Below, one piece after another: positions 43,662 to 53,138 of a stretch of 64,000 nucleotides of DNA. The stretch lies in the NCBI RefSeq assembly GCF_000265385.1, contig NC_018013.1, forward strand, positions 1,825,001-1,889,000, written 5' to 3'. The notes under the pieces are model-generated. The model worked only from the letters and a program-made list of their open reading frames with translations, did no database searches and was not told the origin of the DNA. The translations under genes and the position numbers were made by a program. This DNA comes from Aequorivita sublithincola DSM 14238 (GTDB lineage Bacteria; Bacteroidota; Bacteroidia; Flavobacteriales; Flavobacteriaceae). Each line of letters begins with the position of its first letter. The first letter of the stretch is position 1.

Positions 43662-46511
43662 TTATGCTTCCATATAAGCTTCAATTGGGTTACAGGTACA
43701 TATTAAATTTCTGTCGCCAAACGCATCATCTACTCTTCTAATGGAAGGCCAGAATTTATTTTCTGAAACATATTCCATTGGGAAAGCCGCCTCTTGTCTG
43801 CTGTATGGGAAATCCCATTCATCAGCAGTAAGCATTTCCAAAGTATGTGGCGAATTTTTCAATACGTTGTTAAAGTCGTCTTTGTCTGCTGCTTCAATTT
43901 CTTTTCTGATAGAAATCATTGCATCACAGAATTGATCCAAAGCCATCTTGCTTTCACTTTCCGTTGGTTCTATCATCAAAGTTCCCGCAATTGGGAAAGA
44001 AACCGTTGGCGCGTGGAAACCATAGTCCATCAATCGTTTTGCAATATCTGTTACTTCAATTCCTTTTGCTTTAAATGGACGACAATCCACAATCATTTCG
44101 TGAGCGGCACGGCCTCTTTCGCCTGCGTAAAGCACTTCGTAATGGCCGTTCAGTCTTTCTTTAATGTAGTTGGCGTTTAAAATTGCGTATTGCGTAGCTT
44201 TTTTCAAACCATTTACGCCAAGCATGCAGATGTAAGCGTAGCTAATTAAACAAACCAGCGAACTACCATAAGGAGCTCCGGAAATTGCAGAAATAGCGTT
44301 TTCGCCACCCGTTGCAATAATAGGGTTTGAGGGTAAAAATGGAACCAACTGTTTTGCAACACAAATAGGTCCAACTCCTGGACCACCACCGCCGTGAGGA
44401 ATGGCGAAGGTTTTGTGAAGATTTAAGTGGCATACGTCTGCACCAATTGCGCCCGGATTGGTCAAGCCAACTTGCGCATTCATATTTGCACCGTCCATAT
44501 AAACTTGTCCACCATTTTCGTGAATTATACTTGTTACTTCGCGAATGGCAGATTCATATACGCCGTGTGTTGAAGGATAAGTAACCATCAAACAAGAAAG
44601 ATTGTCTTTGTGTTTCAGTGCTTTTTCGCGAAGATCTTCTACGTCAATATTCCCTTCCTCCGTAGATTTTGTAACAATTACTTGCATTCCGGCCATAACA
44701 GCACTTGCAGGATTTGTTCCGTGTGCAGAAGCAGGAATTAAGCAGATATTTCTATGTTCTTGTCCTTGTGATTCGTGATAGGCTCTTATTACCATCAAAC
44801 CAGCATATTCACCTTGTGCACCACTATTTGGTTGAAGAGAAGTGCCAGCAAAACCTGTGATTTCTGTAAGTTGTTTTTCCAGTTTCTTTAAAACAATTTG
44901 ATATCCTTCGGCTTGTTCCACTGGAACGAAAGGGTGCATATTGCCCCACATTGGGTCGCTCAATGGTAGCATTTCCGCAGCGGCGTTAAGTTTCATCGTG
45001 CAAGAACCTAAAGATATCATAGAGTGGTTTAACGAAAGATCTTTGCGTTCCAGTCTTTTTATGTAACGCATTAAATCTGTTTCACTGTGATATTTGTTGA
45101 AGACTTCTTGTTGAAGAAATTCAGTTTTACGAGCAACTTCTCGTGGAATTTTATTGCCAGTTTCTAACTCGGTAATCTTTTGGAAATCCTTTTTTATGGC
45201 TTCGGAAAAGATTGCAACTATTTTGTTGAGGTCTTTAACGGTTGTAGTTTCATTAATTGAAATTGAAACCGTTTCGTCATTAGGATAGTAGAAGTTTACT
45301 TCTTTCGCTTCTGCTAAAAACTTGATTTTTGTAGCATCAGCTTTTATTGCGATAGTATCAAAATAAGTTTTGTTCATTTGTTCGAAGCCTAACTTTTCCA
45401 AAGCAGTTGCAAGCGTTGCAGCCCCATTGTGAACTTTTTGAGCGATGTGTTTTAAACCTTCTGGCCCGTGATAAACCGCGTACATTCCAGCCATAACAGC
45501 CAATAACACTTGCGCTGTACAAATGTTTGAAGTTGCTTTATCGCGCTTTATGTGTTGTTCACGTGTTTGAAGTGCCATTCGTAAAGCACGGTTTCCATCA
45601 GTATCTTTTGTAACACCAATAATTCTTCCAGGAATGCTGCGTTTGTATTCATCTTTTGTAGCGAAGAATGCTGCGTGAGGTCCACCGTAACCCAACGGAA
45701 TTCCGAAACGTTGCGTGGTTCCAACAACTACATCTACTCCAAATTTTCCTGGAGATTCTAGCATTACAAGACTTAGAATATCTGCAGCAACAGCAACTTT
45801 TATTTGGTTGTCGTTCGCTTTCTCAATAAATTCTTTATAGTCGTGAACTTTTCCAGTTCTACCAGGATATTGAATAATTGCGCCAAAAAATTCATCTGAA
45901 AAGTCGAAATCTTCGTGCTTACCAATAACCAATTCTACGCCAATAGGTTCAGAACGAGTTTGCAAAAGCGCCAGTGTTTGCGGAAGTATTTCTTCAGAAA
46001 CAAAAAACTTGGAAGCGTTACTTTTTTTCTTGTCCTTTTCACGAACTGCGAAAAGCAAGGCCATTGCTTCTGCTGCTGCGGTAGATTCGTCTAAAAGAGA
46101 TGCATTTGCCAATTCCATTCCAGTTAAATCTGTAACAACGGTTTGGAAATTCAACAAAGCTTCTAGTCTTCCTTGTGCAATTTCAGCTTGGTAAGGAGTG
46201 TAAGCTGTGTACCATCCGGGGTTTTCCAAAATATTTCGTTGGATAACGGGTGGTAAATTGGACTGATGATAGCCAAGCCCAATATATGTTTTGAAAAGTT
46301 TATTTTTTGTGGAAAGTTCAGTAATGTGCTCAAGATATTCCTGTTCGCTCATTGCCGTGTCCAGATCTAATGCTTTTTTAAGCAGAATATCATCTGGAAC
46401 TGTTTCATAAATTAGTTGGTCTAGGGAGCTTGCACCAATGGTTTTAAGCATTTCTGGAAGGTCGTTTTCCCGGGGACCGATATGCCTTAAAGCAAAAGAA
46501 TCTGTATTCAT
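43662..46511 (-). CDS. gcvP: Glycine dehydrogenase (decarboxylating), P protein
   Basis: The 949-residue PLP enzyme of the glycine cleavage system. It decarboxylates glycine and passes aminomethyl to the H protein. The N- and C-terminal halves are both in one chain, and the PLP lysine is Lys700 in HLNLHKTFAIPHGGGGPG. FIGLGYHQS-like TYIGLGYHQSNLPPV (about 75-89) and the end NLICTCNPIEAY are conserved. A TAATTTTG -7 element lies 25 bases upstream. The T and H protein genes are not in the window. Confidence 0.97.
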   Translation of the reverse strand: MNTDSFALRHIGPRENDLPEMLKTIGASSLDQLIYETVPDDILLKKALDLDTAMSEQEYLEHITELSTKNKLFKTYIGLGYHQSNLPPVIQRNILENPGWYTAYTPYQAEIAQGRLEALLNFQTVVTDLTGMELANASLLDESTAAAEAMALLFAVREKDKKKSNASKFFVSEEILPQTLALLQTRSEPIGVELVIGKHEDFDFSDEFFGAIIQYPGRTGKVHDYKEFIEKANDNQIKVAVAADILSLVMLESPGKFGVDVVVGTTQRFGIPLGYGGPHAAFFATKDEYKRSIPGRIIGVTKDTDGNRALRMALQTREQHIKRDKATSNICTAQVLLAVMAGMYAVYHGPEGLKHIAQKVHNGAATLATALEKLGFEQMNKTYFDTIAIKADATKIKFLAEAKEVNFYYPNDETVSISINETTTVKDLNKIVAIFSEAIKKDFQKITELETGNKIPREVARKTEFLQQEVFNKYHSETDLMRYIKRLERKDLSLNHSMISLGSCTMKLNAAAEMLPLSDPMWGNMHPFVPVEQAEGYQIVLKKLEKQLTEITGFAGTSLQPNSGAQGEYAGLMVIRAYHESQGQEHRNICLIPASAHGTNPASAVMAGMQVIVTKSTEEGNIDVEDLREKALKHKDNLSCLMVTYPSTHGVYESAIREVTSIIHENGGQVYMDGANMNAQVGLTNPGAIGADVCHLNLHKTFAIPHGGGGPGVGPICVAKQLVPFLPSNPIIATGGENAISAISGAPYGSSLVCLISYAYICMLGVNGLKKATQYAILNANYIKERLNGHYEVLYAGERGRAAHEMIVDCRPFKAKGIEVTDIAKRLMDYGFHAPTVSFPIAGTLMIEPTESESKMALDQFCDAMISIRKEIEAADKDDFNNVLKNSPHTLEMLTADEWDFPYSRQEAAFPMEYVSENKFWPSIRRVDDAFGDRNLICTCNPIEAYMEA

Positions 46512-46536
46512 TGATTTGCGATTGAAATTTAGCTGG

Positions 46537-46544
46537 CAAAATTA
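46537..46544 (-). promoter_or_regulatory. -7 element of gcvP
   Basis: On the minus strand TAATTTTG matches TAnnTTTG perfectly, 25 bases before the gcvP ATG. No -33 element is obvious. The remaining intergenic sequence to 46801 shows no RNA gene or glycine-riboswitch-like structure. Confidence 0.4.
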
Positions 46545-46801
46545 CAATTTTAAACCTAAATCACTTCACATATTAGTGTCCGAAAAATTTAATTTTTCAA
46601 CTAAATGTGAAGGTTACTAACACTTTGAGCTAAATAAAGTTTTCCAATAAGTCAAGAATTAATGATTTTGTGAAAAAATGAAGTTTTTTTGGGTTACTTA
46701 ACAGCGCTACGAAAGGAAAAAATCACGAAATTTGGGGTTAATCATTAAATTTTTAAACTGTTGAAAAATCTTAAAACAATTCATCGGTAATTTTTTTCAC
46801 G

Positions 46802-47614
46802 ATGAAGTTTTTAAACCAAGCATTTGCGTTTTATGTAAATAGCAGCATCCACGTTGCCTTGGCAGTCGTGGCATTGCTGGCGGTTTCCGTTATGGAATAT
46901 GATTTGATTATTCCAAACGAGCTTTGGGCTTTTGTTTTTCTGGGCGCATTAACGGGTTATAATTTTGTGAAATATGCTAAAGTCGCAGGATTGCACCATC
47001 GCAGCCTGACTCAATCTTTAAAAACGATACAAGTTCTTTCAGGAGTTTGTTTTTTAGCACTTGCTATTATAGCTTTTCAACTTTCCATAACAACTCTTTT
47101 GGTCACAACAGCTTTTGGTCTTGCTACTTTTTTTTATGCAGTACCTTTTATAAGACATAAAAATCTTCGGAATTTTTCTGGATTGAAGATTTTTGTTGTG
47201 GCTTTTGTTTGGGCAGGAGTTACAGTAATTGTTCCATTTGTAGCTTCTGAAAATGATATTTCTGGAGATGTGTTGCTGACTTTCTTACAGCGTATTTTGA
47301 TAGTTGTGGCGCTCATTCTGCCTTTTGAAATTCGTGACGTACCTTATGATTCACTTAATTTGAAAACGTTACCGCAACAAGTTGGTGTAAGGCAAACAAA
47401 ATTATTAGGCGAAGTTTTATTGACCCTTTGTTTGGTTTTTGAATTTTTTAAAGAAAATTCTGGGGTGGCTTATATTGTAAGTATGCTTATTTTTTGTGTG
47501 GTTTTGGGTTGGATGATTGTTATCTCCAAAACCAATCAAACACGCTATTTTTCTTCTTTTTGGGTGGAGGCTTTGCCAATACTTTGGTTCCTTGTCTTTG
47601 TGCTTTTTAATTAA
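46802..47614 (+). CDS. UbiA-like polytopic membrane protein
   Basis: A 270-residue protein with seven to nine hydrophobic segments. The loop GYNFVKYAKVAGLHHRSL (about 57-74) and the later loop FEIRDVPYDSLNLKTLPQQVG (about 174-194) resemble the two loops of UbiA prenyltransferases. The first loop lacks the DxxxD-type metal motif, so catalytic activity is doubtful. The annotation as a UbiA-like protein is tentative. It is divergent from gcvP and overlaps the convergent Cys-rich protein gene by four bases. Confidence 0.7.
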   Translation: MKFLNQAFAFYVNSSIHVALAVVALLAVSVMEYDLIIPNELWAFVFLGALTGYNFVKYAKVAGLHHRSLTQSLKTIQVLSGVCFLALAIIAFQLSITTLLVTTAFGLATFFYAVPFIRHKNLRNFSGLKIFVVAFVWAGVTVIVPFVASENDISGDVLLTFLQRILIVVALILPFEIRDVPYDSLNLKTLPQQVGVRQTKLLGEVLLTLCLVFEFFKENSGVAYIVSMLIFCVVLGWMIVISKTNQTRYFSSFWVEALPILWFLVFVLFN

Positions 47615-47871
47615 CTTTGAATTCTTCGCTCATTATCTATTTCATGCCGAAGTCGCGCTTTTAGAATCTCTTTTTCTTCAGGACGAAGTGTTTTGATATT
47701 TGCCGAATTTATGGTTTTGGTAAGTTTCACATTACGTTTGGTGTAGCCACGGCAAATTTTACACATCAATAAATGTATGTGTAACATTAATTTATCAAAA
47801 AAGCCAGCCTCTTTGTATTGACTTTTGTCGCATACATTAGTTGCTTCATCACACTTAAAAAAAAACTTCAT
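47611..47871 (-). CDS. Small Cys/His-rich protein, possible anti-sigma partner
   Basis: An 86-residue soluble protein. HIHLLMCKICRGYTK (about 30-44) follows the H-x3-C-x2-C pattern of zinc-binding anti-sigma factors, although no membrane segment is present. It starts five bases behind the ECF sigma gene and is surely in the same operon, which supports a regulatory pairing. The convergent neighbour overlaps its end. Confidence 0.65.
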   Translation of the reverse strand: MKFFFKCDEATNVCDKSQYKEAGFFDKLMLHIHLLMCKICRGYTKRNVKLTKTINSANIKTLRPEEKEILKARLRHEIDNERRIQS

Positions 47872-47876
47872 ATTCT

Positions 47877-48425
47877 CTAATTAAACCAATTCTTCTCTAG
47901 GCACGATACCATTGTTTTTCGTGCCCGATGGATTATTACCCACAAGTTAGACGGCGTAATATTGTATTCTTTACAAATAGCTTCGGTATCAAAATTTTCA
48001 ATGGTTTTCTTTTTAAAAATTGCGGCTTGTTTTTCGGGTAGTTTGTTCAAACATTCCAAAATTGCAAGTCTCAATTCTTCGTTTTCCATTGTATCCTCGG
48101 CAGTTCTGTCAAAAGGATCAGCAGCGTTCTCTTCAAGCCAGTCTCCTTCTGAGTCTTCGTCGCGGTAATTGATATGAACTTCAGCTTTTCCTTTTTTGGA
48201 ATTAATTTTTCTATAATAATCGATTATTTTTCGCTTTAAGATGGAAATAAGCCAGGTTCGTTCCGAAGCCTCTCCTTTAAAGTTTTTTTTCGATTTAAGT
48301 CCCGCCAAAAAAGTTTCAGAAATTAGGTCTTGCGCAACTATGTGATCGTTTACCCTAACAATCGTGTAATTGTAAAGGTAGTCCGCATAGTTGTCAATCC
48401 ATTGGTCGGGATTCAGTAGTTCCAA
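47877..48425 (-). CDS. ECF-type RNA polymerase sigma factor
   Basis: A 182-residue sigma-70 family factor. Region 2 includes NYTIVRVNDHIVAQDLISETFLAGL (in parts, about 19-43), with WLISILKRKIIDYYRK as the DNA-melting and -10 helix. Region 4 includes LNKLPEKQAAIFKKKTIENFDTEAIC (in parts) and a helix-turn-helix ending WVIIHRARKTM. It is transcribed with the small Cys/His-rich protein downstream. Target genes are unknown. A dyad overlaps its own -7 element, which suggests autoregulation. Confidence 0.92.
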   Translation of the reverse strand: MELLNPDQWIDNYADYLYNYTIVRVNDHIVAQDLISETFLAGLKSKKNFKGEASERTWLISILKRKIIDYYRKINSKKGKAEVHINYRDEDSEGDWLEENAADPFDRTAEDTMENEELRLAILECLNKLPEKQAAIFKKKTIENFDTEAICKEYNITPSNLWVIIHRARKTMVSCLEKNWFN

Positions 48426-48440
48426 AAGAATAGTTTTTTG

Positions 48441-48457
48441 CCTATTTCAAAAATAGG
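48441..48457 (-). promoter_or_regulatory. -7 element and dyad upstream of the sigma-factor gene
   Basis: CCTATTT-CAA-AAATAGG is a perfect 7-bp dyad. On the minus strand it contains TATTTTTG (48448-48455), a full TAnnTTTG match, 23 bases before the ATG. The symmetry overlapping the -7 could be an operator or chance. Confidence 0.45.
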
Positions 48458-48595
48458 GAAGTTTTTAAAACATATACGAAAAAGCTAACTGTTTAGTTTG
48501 AAATATTTTATATTGAAATAGTTAAACTTTCATAATGCAACCATAAATTCAGCAGAAACTTTATTTTTACAACATTAACTTTATAAAATTCCTCA

Positions 48596-50038
48596 ATGAA
48601 AAAATTTACTACATTACTTTTTACGTTCCTTTTATTTTCAGCTGCTGCAATTGCACAACACGGAACTTCCTTTTATGCAACTATGGACGCTGCAGATGCT
48701 ATTTCCATTCAGAAGCTTTACCCAAACGAGATTCAGATTTTGGAAAGTAAAGACAATCAGGCTGCTGTTTTGCTTTCTGAAGAAGTGGCGCATAAAATTC
48801 ACGATAACGTTCGTACTCACGGACCTGGATATATTTTCAAGGCTTCCAAAGAAAAAGCTCTTAGCGCTTTAAACACCGTGCAACGCAGAAATTCGCTATT
48901 AGACTATACTATTACTGAAGACGTTTTGGTAACCGAATGTCTGGATTTAGTAAACGGACAAAACATTGAAGACAATATTTTAGAACTTCAAAATTATGGG
49001 ACGCGCTACCACACAAAATCTCAAGCTGTTCAGGCAGTGATGGACCAACAGGCAAAATGGGATGCTATGATTCTGGCATCGGGAAGATCAGACGTTCACA
49101 CTCGTATTTACAATCACGTGAATACGCCAATGCCTTCCGTTATTTTAACTATTGATGGTGCAAATACGCCAGATGAGTTTGTAATTATTGGTGGGCATAT
49201 TGATTCAACATCTTCCAATAAAAACGATGCTCCTGGCGCGGATGATAACGCTTCTGGAATTTCATCATTAAATGAAATGGTTAGAGTGCTTTTGGCAAAA
49301 GGCTTTGTTCCAAACAGAAGTATTGAAGTAATGGCTTTTGCTGCTGAGGAAATTGGATTAGTAGGTTCAGCTGAAATTGCTGAAGAATACGCTACTAATG
49401 GAGTGAACGTAGCTGCTTATGTGCAGTTTGATATGACGGGCTACAAAGGCTCTAGTAGAAGTATTTACATTACAACCGATTCTTATAACAGCCCTACACT
49501 AAACAATTATTTAACCGATTTGATGGATCATTACAACGCTTCTGGTGCTCATAGTTTTAATTATGCCACAACCGTATGTGGTTATGGGTGCTCAGATCAC
49601 GCCAGTTGGGCGGCGAATGGATATGATGCTGCTTTTCCTTTTGAAGCATCTTTTAGTCAAGACAATCCCAATATTCACAGTTCTGGAGATTTGTATTCAT
49701 TTTTCAATACCCCAGATCACGCTGTGAAATTTGCAAAATTAGGTTTGGAATTTTTAATTGAAGCCGCAAAATCAGAGTTGCTTTCCGTTAATGATTTTTC
49801 TGAAAAAGCGATTAGCGTTTTTGTAAAAGACAAGGTGTTTAATTATCAATTAAACAACACAGTTTCCAACGTAAAAGAAGTATCAATTTTTAACGTTGCT
49901 GGACAAAGAATAATTTCTGAAAACTTGAATAATGAAGCAGGAAGCTTTCAGCTTAGCCAATTTGCACAAGGTTTTTACATTGCCCAGTTTGCCTTGGAAA
50001 ACGGACATACCGTTTCGAAGAAATTTCTATTGAATTAA
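48596..50038 (+). CDS. Secreted M28 zinc aminopeptidase with T9SS sorting domain
   Basis: A 480-residue exoprotease. It has a signal peptide (about 1-20, ending AAAIAQ), a family M28 domain with zinc ligands and catalytic acid in GGHIDSTS (about 199), PGADDNASG (about 211), FAAEEIGLVGS (about 249) and QFDMTGY, a last histidine region SDHASWAANG, and a C-terminal T9SS type A signal (about 405-480, ending GFYIAQFALENGHTVSKKFL). It would be exported by the PorU/PorV pathway encoded at 20-25 kb. Confidence 0.94.
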   Translation: MKKFTTLLFTFLLFSAAAIAQHGTSFYATMDAADAISIQKLYPNEIQILESKDNQAAVLLSEEVAHKIHDNVRTHGPGYIFKASKEKALSALNTVQRRNSLLDYTITEDVLVTECLDLVNGQNIEDNILELQNYGTRYHTKSQAVQAVMDQQAKWDAMILASGRSDVHTRIYNHVNTPMPSVILTIDGANTPDEFVIIGGHIDSTSSNKNDAPGADDNASGISSLNEMVRVLLAKGFVPNRSIEVMAFAAEEIGLVGSAEIAEEYATNGVNVAAYVQFDMTGYKGSSRSIYITTDSYNSPTLNNYLTDLMDHYNASGAHSFNYATTVCGYGCSDHASWAANGYDAAFPFEASFSQDNPNIHSSGDLYSFFNTPDHAVKFAKLGLEFLIEAAKSELLSVNDFSEKAISVFVKDKVFNYQLNNTVSNVKEVSIFNVAGQRIISENLNNEAGSFQLSQFAQGFYIAQFALENGHTVSKKFLLN

Positions 50039-50077
50039 TATACTTTAGCCAATTGTCTATATATTAACCATAATTAG

Positions 50078-50117
50078 AAAAGGCTTTAAAAGTTATGTAA
50101 CTTTTAAAGCCTTTTTA
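50078..50117. terminator. Strong bidirectional terminator
   Basis: AAAAGGCTTTAAAAGTTA (50078-50095) is perfectly complementary to 50098-50115, an 18-bp stem with A and T runs on either side. It serves both the M28 peptidase and the convergent M3 peptidase gene. Confidence 0.9.
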
Positions 50118-50119
50118 TA

Positions 50120-52138
50120 TTAAAGCAATCCTGCTCTTTTCAACAAAGCTTCCGGATCTGGTTTTTGTCCTCGGAATTTAATGTAAAGCTGCATCGGATC
50201 TTGAGTTCCACCTTGTGAAAGCACGAAATTTTTGAACTTATCCGCTACTTTTCTATTAAAAATCCCTTCCTGCTGAAAATACGCGAAAGCATCTGCATCC
50301 AATACTTCAGCCCATTTGTAACTGTAATATCCTGCGGAATAACCTCCTTGGAAAATATGTGAAAAGGAAGTACTCATACAGTTTTCCTTCACATCTGGAT
50401 AAAGTTGAGTATCATCAAATGCAACGACTTCAAAATCTTTAACATCCGTTATTCTTGATGGATCTTGGCCGTGCCATGACATATCCAGCAATCCAAAACT
50501 TAATTGACGTAGGGTTGCCATTCCCTCTAAGAAGGTGGCTGAATCTTTTATCTTTTCAACATATTCCATTGGGATTACTTCGCCAGTTTTATAATGCGTT
50601 GCGAAGAGTTCCAAGGTTTCTTTTTCGTAACACCAATTCTCTAAGATTTGGCTTGGTAATTCTACAAAATCCCAATAAACACTTGTGCCAGAAAGGCTAG
50701 GGTAGTGAGTGTTTGCTAACATTCCGTGAAGGGCGTGGCCAAATTCGTGGAATAATGTTGTTACTTCATTAAAAGTTAAAAGTGAAGGTTTGCTAGCTGT
50801 AGGTTTTGTGAAATTGCAAACTATTGAAATATGCGGGCGGTCGTTTTTACCGTCCTTCATTTGTTGTGGTTTGTAAGAAGTCATCCACGCGCCATTTCGT
50901 TTCCCGGCTCGCGGGTGGAAATCTGCGTAAAAGATGGCAACCAATTCGCCTTCATCATCTTTTACTTCGTATGTTTTTATGTCTGCTTGGTATTTGTCTA
51001 TGTTTTGTACTTCTTCAAAATGAAGTCCGTAGAGTTTTTCGGCAACTGTAAAAACACCGCTGATTACATTTTTTAATTCGAAATAAGGCTTTAGCTTTTC
51101 ATCATCCAGATTAAAAAGTTTCTGTTTTAGTTTTTCTGAATAGTATGCGCCGTCCCATTTTTCTAGACGGTCAATATTGTCTAGTTCTTTTGCGAAAGCG
51201 GTTAGTTCTTCAAATTCTTTTTTGGCAGCAGGTTTTGCTTTTTCGAGCAATTCATTTAAAAATGATTTTACTTTTTCGGGGGTTTCAGCCATTCGTTCTT
51301 CGAGAACAAAATGTGCGTGACTTTTATAACCCAACAAGTTTGCGCGTTTATGACGAAGCGTTACAATTTGTAAAACATTTTGCTGATTATCCAAGGCGTC
51401 ATTGTGAAAACCTTTAGCGCCAAAAGCAATCGCTAACTTTTTACGAAGTTCTCTGTTGTCAGCATAAGTTAGAAAAGGAACATAGCTTGGATAATCTAAG
51501 GTAAAAACCCAACCTTCTTTTCCTTTTTCTTCTGCAGTTTGGGCTGCGGCTTCAATAACGCCTTCAGGTAAGCCTGAAAGATCTTTTTCCGATGTAATAT
51601 GAAGTTCAAATTTGTTGGTTTCGGCTAAAATATTTTCGCCAAAAGTTAGGCTCAGTTTTGAGAGTTCTGTGTCTATTTTACGCAGTTCCATTTTCTTTTC
51701 TTCGGAAAGGTTTGCGCCATTTCTTGAAAATGCCTTATACTTTTTATCTAATAGCATTTGCTGTTCTTCGGAAATGTTTAGACTGTCTTTTTGTTTGTAA
51801 ACCTTTTTTATTCTTTCGAACAACGCTTCATTTAACAAAATATCGTTACTAAATTCAGTAAGCATAGGCGAAATTTCCTGCGCTATTTTTTGAATTTCAT
51901 CGTTTGTTTCGGCACTGTTGAGGTTGAAGAAAATACTCGTAGCACGATCTAATAACTCACCTGTATTTTCCAAAGCTTCCACCGTGTTTTTGAAAGTAGC
52001 TTCTTCGGCATTTGAAGTTATTGCATCAATTTCTGCCTTCGTTTCTTTAATTAATTTGGTGATTGCTGGGAGGAAGTGTGCGTTTTCTATTTTGGAAAAT
52101 GGAGCGGTATTGTATGATTTTAAAAGAGGATTGTTCAT
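50120..52138 (-). CDS. M3 family metallopeptidase (oligopeptidase/Dcp type)
   Basis: A 672-residue zinc oligopeptidase, probably cytoplasmic because no signal peptide is present. The active site TTLFHEFGHALHGML (about 453-467) is followed by the third ligand in the SGTSVYWDFVELPSQILENW block. The C-terminus GAGLL-type end (RGQKPDPEALLKRAGLL) is typical of peptidyl-dipeptidase Dcp relatives. It degrades short peptides. The gene overlaps nothing and lies 25 bases behind a small membrane protein gene on the same strand. Confidence 0.95.
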   Translation of the reverse strand: MNNPLLKSYNTAPFSKIENAHFLPAITKLIKETKAEIDAITSNAEEATFKNTVEALENTGELLDRATSIFFNLNSAETNDEIQKIAQEISPMLTEFSNDILLNEALFERIKKVYKQKDSLNISEEQQMLLDKKYKAFSRNGANLSEEKKMELRKIDTELSKLSLTFGENILAETNKFELHITSEKDLSGLPEGVIEAAAQTAEEKGKEGWVFTLDYPSYVPFLTYADNRELRKKLAIAFGAKGFHNDALDNQQNVLQIVTLRHKRANLLGYKSHAHFVLEERMAETPEKVKSFLNELLEKAKPAAKKEFEELTAFAKELDNIDRLEKWDGAYYSEKLKQKLFNLDDEKLKPYFELKNVISGVFTVAEKLYGLHFEEVQNIDKYQADIKTYEVKDDEGELVAIFYADFHPRAGKRNGAWMTSYKPQQMKDGKNDRPHISIVCNFTKPTASKPSLLTFNEVTTLFHEFGHALHGMLANTHYPSLSGTSVYWDFVELPSQILENWCYEKETLELFATHYKTGEVIPMEYVEKIKDSATFLEGMATLRQLSFGLLDMSWHGQDPSRITDVKDFEVVAFDDTQLYPDVKENCMSTSFSHIFQGGYSAGYYSYKWAEVLDADAFAYFQQEGIFNRKVADKFKNFVLSQGGTQDPMQLYIKFRGQKPDPEALLKRAGLL

Positions 52139-52163
52139 AATGTACTTTATGTTTGAAATATGC

Positions 52164-52466
52164 TTATGGTCGAAAATAATGCCAAAGGGGTAAAAAGCTA
52201 ATCACGACAAGAATTAATGACAGGACTATGCCAATTAGGCTGAGTTTTCTAAATGATTTAAAACCTTTTATTCCAAAGAAAACACCAATGAGTCCAATAA
52301 TTAAGGCTGACATTTTGTGAACTTTTGGAGTTATAATTAAGCCAGGTTCGCTAAGTTGTTGATGGGGCTGAAGTAGGTTTATTTGCTGCGCAAAGTAATA
52401 ATTCATATAAAGAATAAAGCTTATTCCTATAGCGGCAACAATTATGGAAAGAATACTGTGTTTCAC
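52164..52466 (-). CDS. Small membrane protein downstream of purE
   Basis: A 100-residue protein with three hydrophobic segments (about 6-24, 50-66 and 76-93) and a polar loop. No family is recognised. Its start codon overlaps the purE stop by one base, so it is co-translated with purE, but this says little about function. Confidence 0.75.
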   Translation of the reverse strand: MKHSILSIIVAAIGISFILYMNYYFAQQINLLQPHQQLSEPGLIITPKVHKMSALIIGLIGVFFGIKGFKSFRKLSLIGIVLSLILVVISFLPLWHYFRP

Positions 52467-52957
52467 TAATTGTTTTCTTTCATCTTTTTTGCGCCTTCTT
52501 CAACCTTTGTCTTAAGTCTTTCTTTATAGGCTATAATCTTATCCAAAACAGCATTATCCGAAGCTCCAATAATCTGTACGGCAAGAATACCTGCATTTTT
52601 AGCGCCATTCAAAGCAACTGTAGCAACAGGAACGCCGCCCGGCATTTGGAGAATGGAAAGAATGCTATCCCAACCATCAATAGAGTTGCTAGATTTTACG
52701 GGAACGCCAATTACTGGTAATGGAGAAAGTGAGGCTATCATCCCAGGAAGATGCGCCGCGCCGCCTGCTCCAGCTATGATTACTGAAATACCACGCGTGT
52801 GGGCGTTCTTGCCGTAATCAAAAAGTTTATCGGGTGTTCTGTGAGCGGAAACGATGTCTACTTCCACTTCAATGTTGAATTCTTTTAAAATATCTACCGC
52901 TTCCTGCATTACTGGCAGGTCGCTGGTGCTTCCCATTATTATTGCTACTTTGGTCAT
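52466..52957 (-). CDS. purE: N5-carboxyaminoimidazole ribonucleotide mutase
   Basis: A 163-residue enzyme converting N5-CAIR to CAIR in purine synthesis, the step after PurK. Motifs are MGSTSDLPVMQEA (about 8-20), SAHRTPDKLFDYG (about 39-51) and GAGGAAHLPGM (about 64-74). purK lies upstream on the same strand, but instead of touching purE it is separated by 818 bases of palindromic repeats and a GIY-YIG cassette. Confidence 0.96.
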   Translation of the reverse strand: MTKVAIIMGSTSDLPVMQEAVDILKEFNIEVEVDIVSAHRTPDKLFDYGKNAHTRGISVIIAGAGGAAHLPGMIASLSPLPVIGVPVKSSNSIDGWDSILSILQMPGGVPVATVALNGAKNAGILAVQIIGASDNAVLDKIIAYKERLKTKVEEGAKKMKENN

Positions 52958-52976
52958 ATTGTTAGTTCTATGTCTA

Positions 52977-53110
52977 TGTCTGGTCGAGCCCTTCGTCTGC
53001 GCTCAGGACGGGCTTCGTCGAGAGCTAATTCTTTATAATAATCCTGCTTAATAAGAACCTCTCGACTGTACTTCTACTGCGCTCAGTACAGGCTGCTCGA
53101 GGGGACATTT
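52977..53110. repeat. Palindromic repeat unit 1 of the purE-purK array
   Basis: The A half (52981-53024, starting GGTCGAGCCCTTCGTCTGCG) and the B half (53056-53104, with arms CTGTACT and AGTACAG inside CTCGA and TCGAG) are each imperfect hairpins, joined by a linker ATCCTGCTTAATAAGAA. Unit 2 at 53139-53274 repeats this layout, and the B half recurs a third time at 53705-53777. Confidence 0.85.
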
Positions 53111-53117
53111 GAGGTTT

Positions 53118-53125
53118 CAAAGATA
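53118..53125 (-). promoter_or_regulatory. -7 element between repeat units, possible old purE promoter
   Basis: On the minus strand TATCTTTG is a perfect TAnnTTTG. It is about 160 bases upstream of purE with repeat unit 1 in between, as if the unit had landed between promoter and gene. Confidence 0.35.
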
Positions 53126-53138
53126 GTTAATATTGGTC

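Noticed and set aside
43794..44180. 128-codon plus-strand frame opposite gcvP
   Set aside because: It is contained in a strongly conserved gene, has no start context and has a composition unlike a real protein.
46512..46801. Glycine riboswitch upstream of gcvP
   Set aside because: The sequence is AT-rich without the conserved GC-rich glycine-aptamer helices, and only a -7 element could be supported.
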